A DNA stretch of 64,000 nt from Archangium sp. (GTDB lineage Bacteria > Myxococcota > Myxococcia > Myxococcales > Myxococcaceae), in NCBI GenBank assembly GCA_030681645.1, contig JAUXRX010000025.1, positions 248,001 through 312,000 of the forward strand, read 5' to 3'. Each line of letters starts with the position of its first letter. The first letter of the stretch is position 1. The notes under the pieces were generated by a model that searched no databases, was not told where the DNA came from, and saw nothing but the letters and a program-made list of their open reading frames with translations. The position numbers and the translations under genes are program-made. Positions 62,444 to 64,000 of the stretch are shown here, piece by piece.

Positions 62444-63247
62444 TCAGCTCCCCTGCGCCAGGGCCAGTTGGCCCTCGCTGAGCCACGGGCCCCCCGAGGG
62501 CCTCCGGGCCGGGCTCGAGAGCAGGGCGTGGGTGAGGCGCTCGAAGGCCCGGCTCGCGGGGCTGGTGGGCGCGAGATCGACCAGGGCCCGGCCTGCCATC
62601 GCCGCGCGGCGCACGTTCTGATCGTCGGGGATGTTCGAGGTGAAGCGCAGGCGCAGCGCACAGGTGGCCGCCGACTGCTGCAGCCTGGCGAAGACCACCT
62701 GCGCCGAGCGCTCGGTGCGCACGCAGTTGACGACCACGTCGACCTCACGCACCGGGGTCTTCTGGCGCAGCGCCTGGAGCAGCACCAGCGCGTCGCCCAG
62801 CGAGGTGGGCTCGTCGGTGACCACCAGCAACGCGGTCTGCCCCGCCGAGGTGAAGAAGAGCACGTCGTCTCCCACGCCCGCCCCCACGTCGACCACCACC
62901 ACGTCGAAGCGCGAGGCCAGCGCGTCCCACGCACACCTGAGCGCCAGCCGCGCCCCGTCGTCGAGGTGGGCCAGGCGCCGCTCCCCGGGGGCGCCGGCCA
63001 GCAGCCACAGGCCCGCGCTCACCTGGTGCAACACCGAGTCGAGCGCAGCGCCGTCGAGCAGGTCACCCACGTGCCTCGCCGGCCGCACGCCCAGCAGCAC
63101 GTCGACGTTCGAGAGCCCGCCGTCGGCGTCGAAGATGAGCACCCGCTGCCCCGCGCGCGCGCACAGCGTGGCCACGTTGACCGCGAGGTGGGACTTGCCC
63201 ACCCCACCCTTCCCGCTCGTCACGCTGATCACTCGCACCGGTGCCAT
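62444..63247 (-). CDS. MinD/ParA-family ATPase (FlhG/YlxH-like)
   Basis: 267 residues. Deviant Walker A GKGGVGKS, then VLIFDADGGLSNVDVLLG, DVVVVDVGAGVGDDVLFF and TDEPTSLGDALVLLQAL, the FlhG/YlxH pattern. Such proteins place surface structures (flagella, pili or chemotaxis arrays) or other cargos. No flagellar genes are in the window; a role in placing type IV pili or a signalling cluster is possible (inference). The following HDOD gene is co-transcribed. Confidence 0.82.
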   Translation of the reverse strand: MAPVRVISVTSGKGGVGKSHLAVNVATLCARAGQRVLIFDADGGLSNVDVLLGVRPARHVGDLLDGAALDSVLHQVSAGLWLLAGAPGERRLAHLDDGARLALRCAWDALASRFDVVVVDVGAGVGDDVLFFTSAGQTALLVVTDEPTSLGDALVLLQALRQKTPVREVDVVVNCVRTERSAQVVFARLQQSAATCALRLRFTSNIPDDQNVRRAAMAGRALVDLAPTSPASRAFERLTHALLSSPARRPSGGPWLSEGQLALAQGS

Positions 63248-63367
63248 CGGGGGCCAGGTGTGCAAGCGCTGCGCCTTCTGCCGTGGTTCGAAAGGTCGGG
63301 AGCGCCCAGCGCCGCCGTGGGCTCCCCGGCCTCACGGACCTCGCGGCAACCGGCCGGGAGGACTGGA

Positions 63368-63787
63368 TCAGCGTCCGGAGCCAGAGAGGCGAAGGCTCGG
63401 AAGTGCCGCGTCTGCGTCGTGCGAGAAGGTCACCTGGGTCGCCTGCGCACCCTGGCCCACCGGGGCGAAGGTGACGAGCGCAGTCACGGATGCACCAGGC
63501 GAGAGCGGCATCGACACGTCGCGGACGAACCACGAGCCGTTCCCGCTGGTGGCCAGCGACACGCCCAGCACCGTCATCGGGTCCACCCCGACGTTGGTCG
63601 CGCGCACCACCAGCTCCTTGCGCAGGCCCACCCCCACGGTGCCGATGTCGAAGTCGAGCTGCAGCGCGGGCGCCTGGCTGTCACCTTCCACCGAGACGTG
63701 CAGCACGCCCCGGTTGGTGTTGCGCACCGGCTGGGGCTGGCAGGCACACAGGGCCGAGAGCACCACCACGAGGAACGGCGCGCGCAC
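63368..63787 (-). CDS. ASH/HYDIN-like domain lipoprotein
   Basis: 139 residues from the GTG at 63787, two bases after the stop of the gene upstream. Signal with lipobox LCAC. The rest is a single beta-sandwich: DFDIGTVGVGLRKELVVRATNVG, MTVLGVSLATSGNGSWFV and SPGASVTALVTFAPVGQG, as in choice-of-anchor/ASH-type repeats. Function unknown. A 120-base gap separates it from the MinD-like gene. Confidence 0.68.
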   Translation of the reverse strand: MRAPFLVVVLSALCACQPQPVRNTNRGVLHVSVEGDSQAPALQLDFDIGTVGVGLRKELVVRATNVGVDPMTVLGVSLATSGNGSWFVRDVSMPLSPGASVTALVTFAPVGQGAQATQVTFSHDADAALPSLRLSGSGR

Positions 63788-63789
63788 GC

Positions 63790-64000
63790 TCAGAGCTTCC
63801 CCTGGAGCTTCGGCCCGTACTCGGGGACCGTGTCCTTGAGCCGCTGCCACACCGCGCGAGCCCCCTCGACGTCGCCCTTCGCCTTGAGCGAGTCACCCAG
63901 CTCCACCACCGCGTCGGGGGTCTGGCTGGCCACCCGCCACACGTTGTCGGCCATCGGCTGGCGGTTCAACTTGATCATCGTCCACGCCATGCCCGCGCGC
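63790..64000 (-). CDS. TPR-like protein, 3' part
   Basis: The frame is open to the end of the window, so only the last ~70 residues are seen. They form one clear helical hairpin (VVELGDSLKAKGDVEGARAVWQRLKDTVPEYGPKLQ) of TPR type. An ATG at 63990 is internal to this open frame and not necessarily the start. Probably the gene before the ASH-like lipoprotein in an operon. Confidence 0.6.
   Translation of the reverse strand, partial: RAGMAWTMIKLNRQPMADNVWRVASQTPDAVVELGDSLKAKGDVEGARAVWQRLKDTVPEYGPKLQGKL

Overview
The window is GC-rich, almost fully coding DNA from a Gram-negative bacterium that looks myxobacterial (Myxococcota, in the Myxococcus/Archangium sphere). This is an inference from gene style. 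The signs are a Ser/Thr kinase with TPRs, tandem FHA domains, a response regulator fused to an XRE helix-turn-helix, HDOD and CheX-like signalling proteins, many lipoproteins with Asp-Ala-Gly-rich stretches, an RpoH-like sigma factor with a long N-terminal extension, and fatty-acid oxidation/ETF genes. No rRNA, tRNA, CRISPR array, phage or complete insertion sequence was found. Gaps between genes are all shorter than 300 bases.

Layout. 1-6.2 kb: end of a lipid A-type acyltransferase, an orphan ModA-like binding protein, a lipoprotein, then a minus-strand set of MaoC hydratase, EpmA, PlsC and an RNB exonuclease. 6.2-14.5 kb: a lipoprotein resembling a dead M3 peptidase, an SPFH protein, a methyltransferase, an ABC-2 exporter and a PMT/ArnT-like glycosyltransferase. 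14.6-23 kb: hybrid histidine kinase, 2OG-oxygenase-like protein, zinc-ribbon protein, second membrane glycosyltransferase, Ser/Thr kinase-TPR. 23-31.8 kb: an outer-membrane barrel with a LolA-like protein, rhomboid-TPR, FHA protein, REC-XRE regulator, enoyl-CoA hydratase. 31.8-40.4 kb: RpoH-like sigma factor divergent from a DbpA-type DEAD-box helicase, a NusA-N-like/DUF4253 protein, GT2 synthase, CpaC-N-like protein, Ddl. 40.6-51.8 kb: PEGA/coiled-coil protein, CDF transporter, CtpA protease, MepA-LysM, hydrolase, and an EnvC/FtsX/FtsE division module. 51.9-55 kb: EtfAB plus acyl-CoA dehydrogenase. 55-64 kb: Ig-repeat lipoprotein, KdsD, CheX-like/REC-REC-STAS/HDOD genes, a second HDOD gene, a MinD/FlhG-like ATPase and two lipoprotein/TPR genes.

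The most unusual content is the small repeats. Family A is a palindromic REP-like element at nine places, mostly in the gaps between convergent genes. It has become coding sequence inside epmA and at the end of the M3-like gene. Two direct copies flank a GIN-domain lipoprotein gene that sits between ftsX and ftsE. Family B, with three copies, has two stem-loops whose loops are conserved while the stems vary with compensating changes. Each copy lies upstream of an envelope gene (a PMT-like glycosyltransferase, ddl, ftsE). A near-perfect inverted repeat separates two convergent HDOD genes, and a fourth element supplies part of the C-terminus of an MBL-fold hydrolase.
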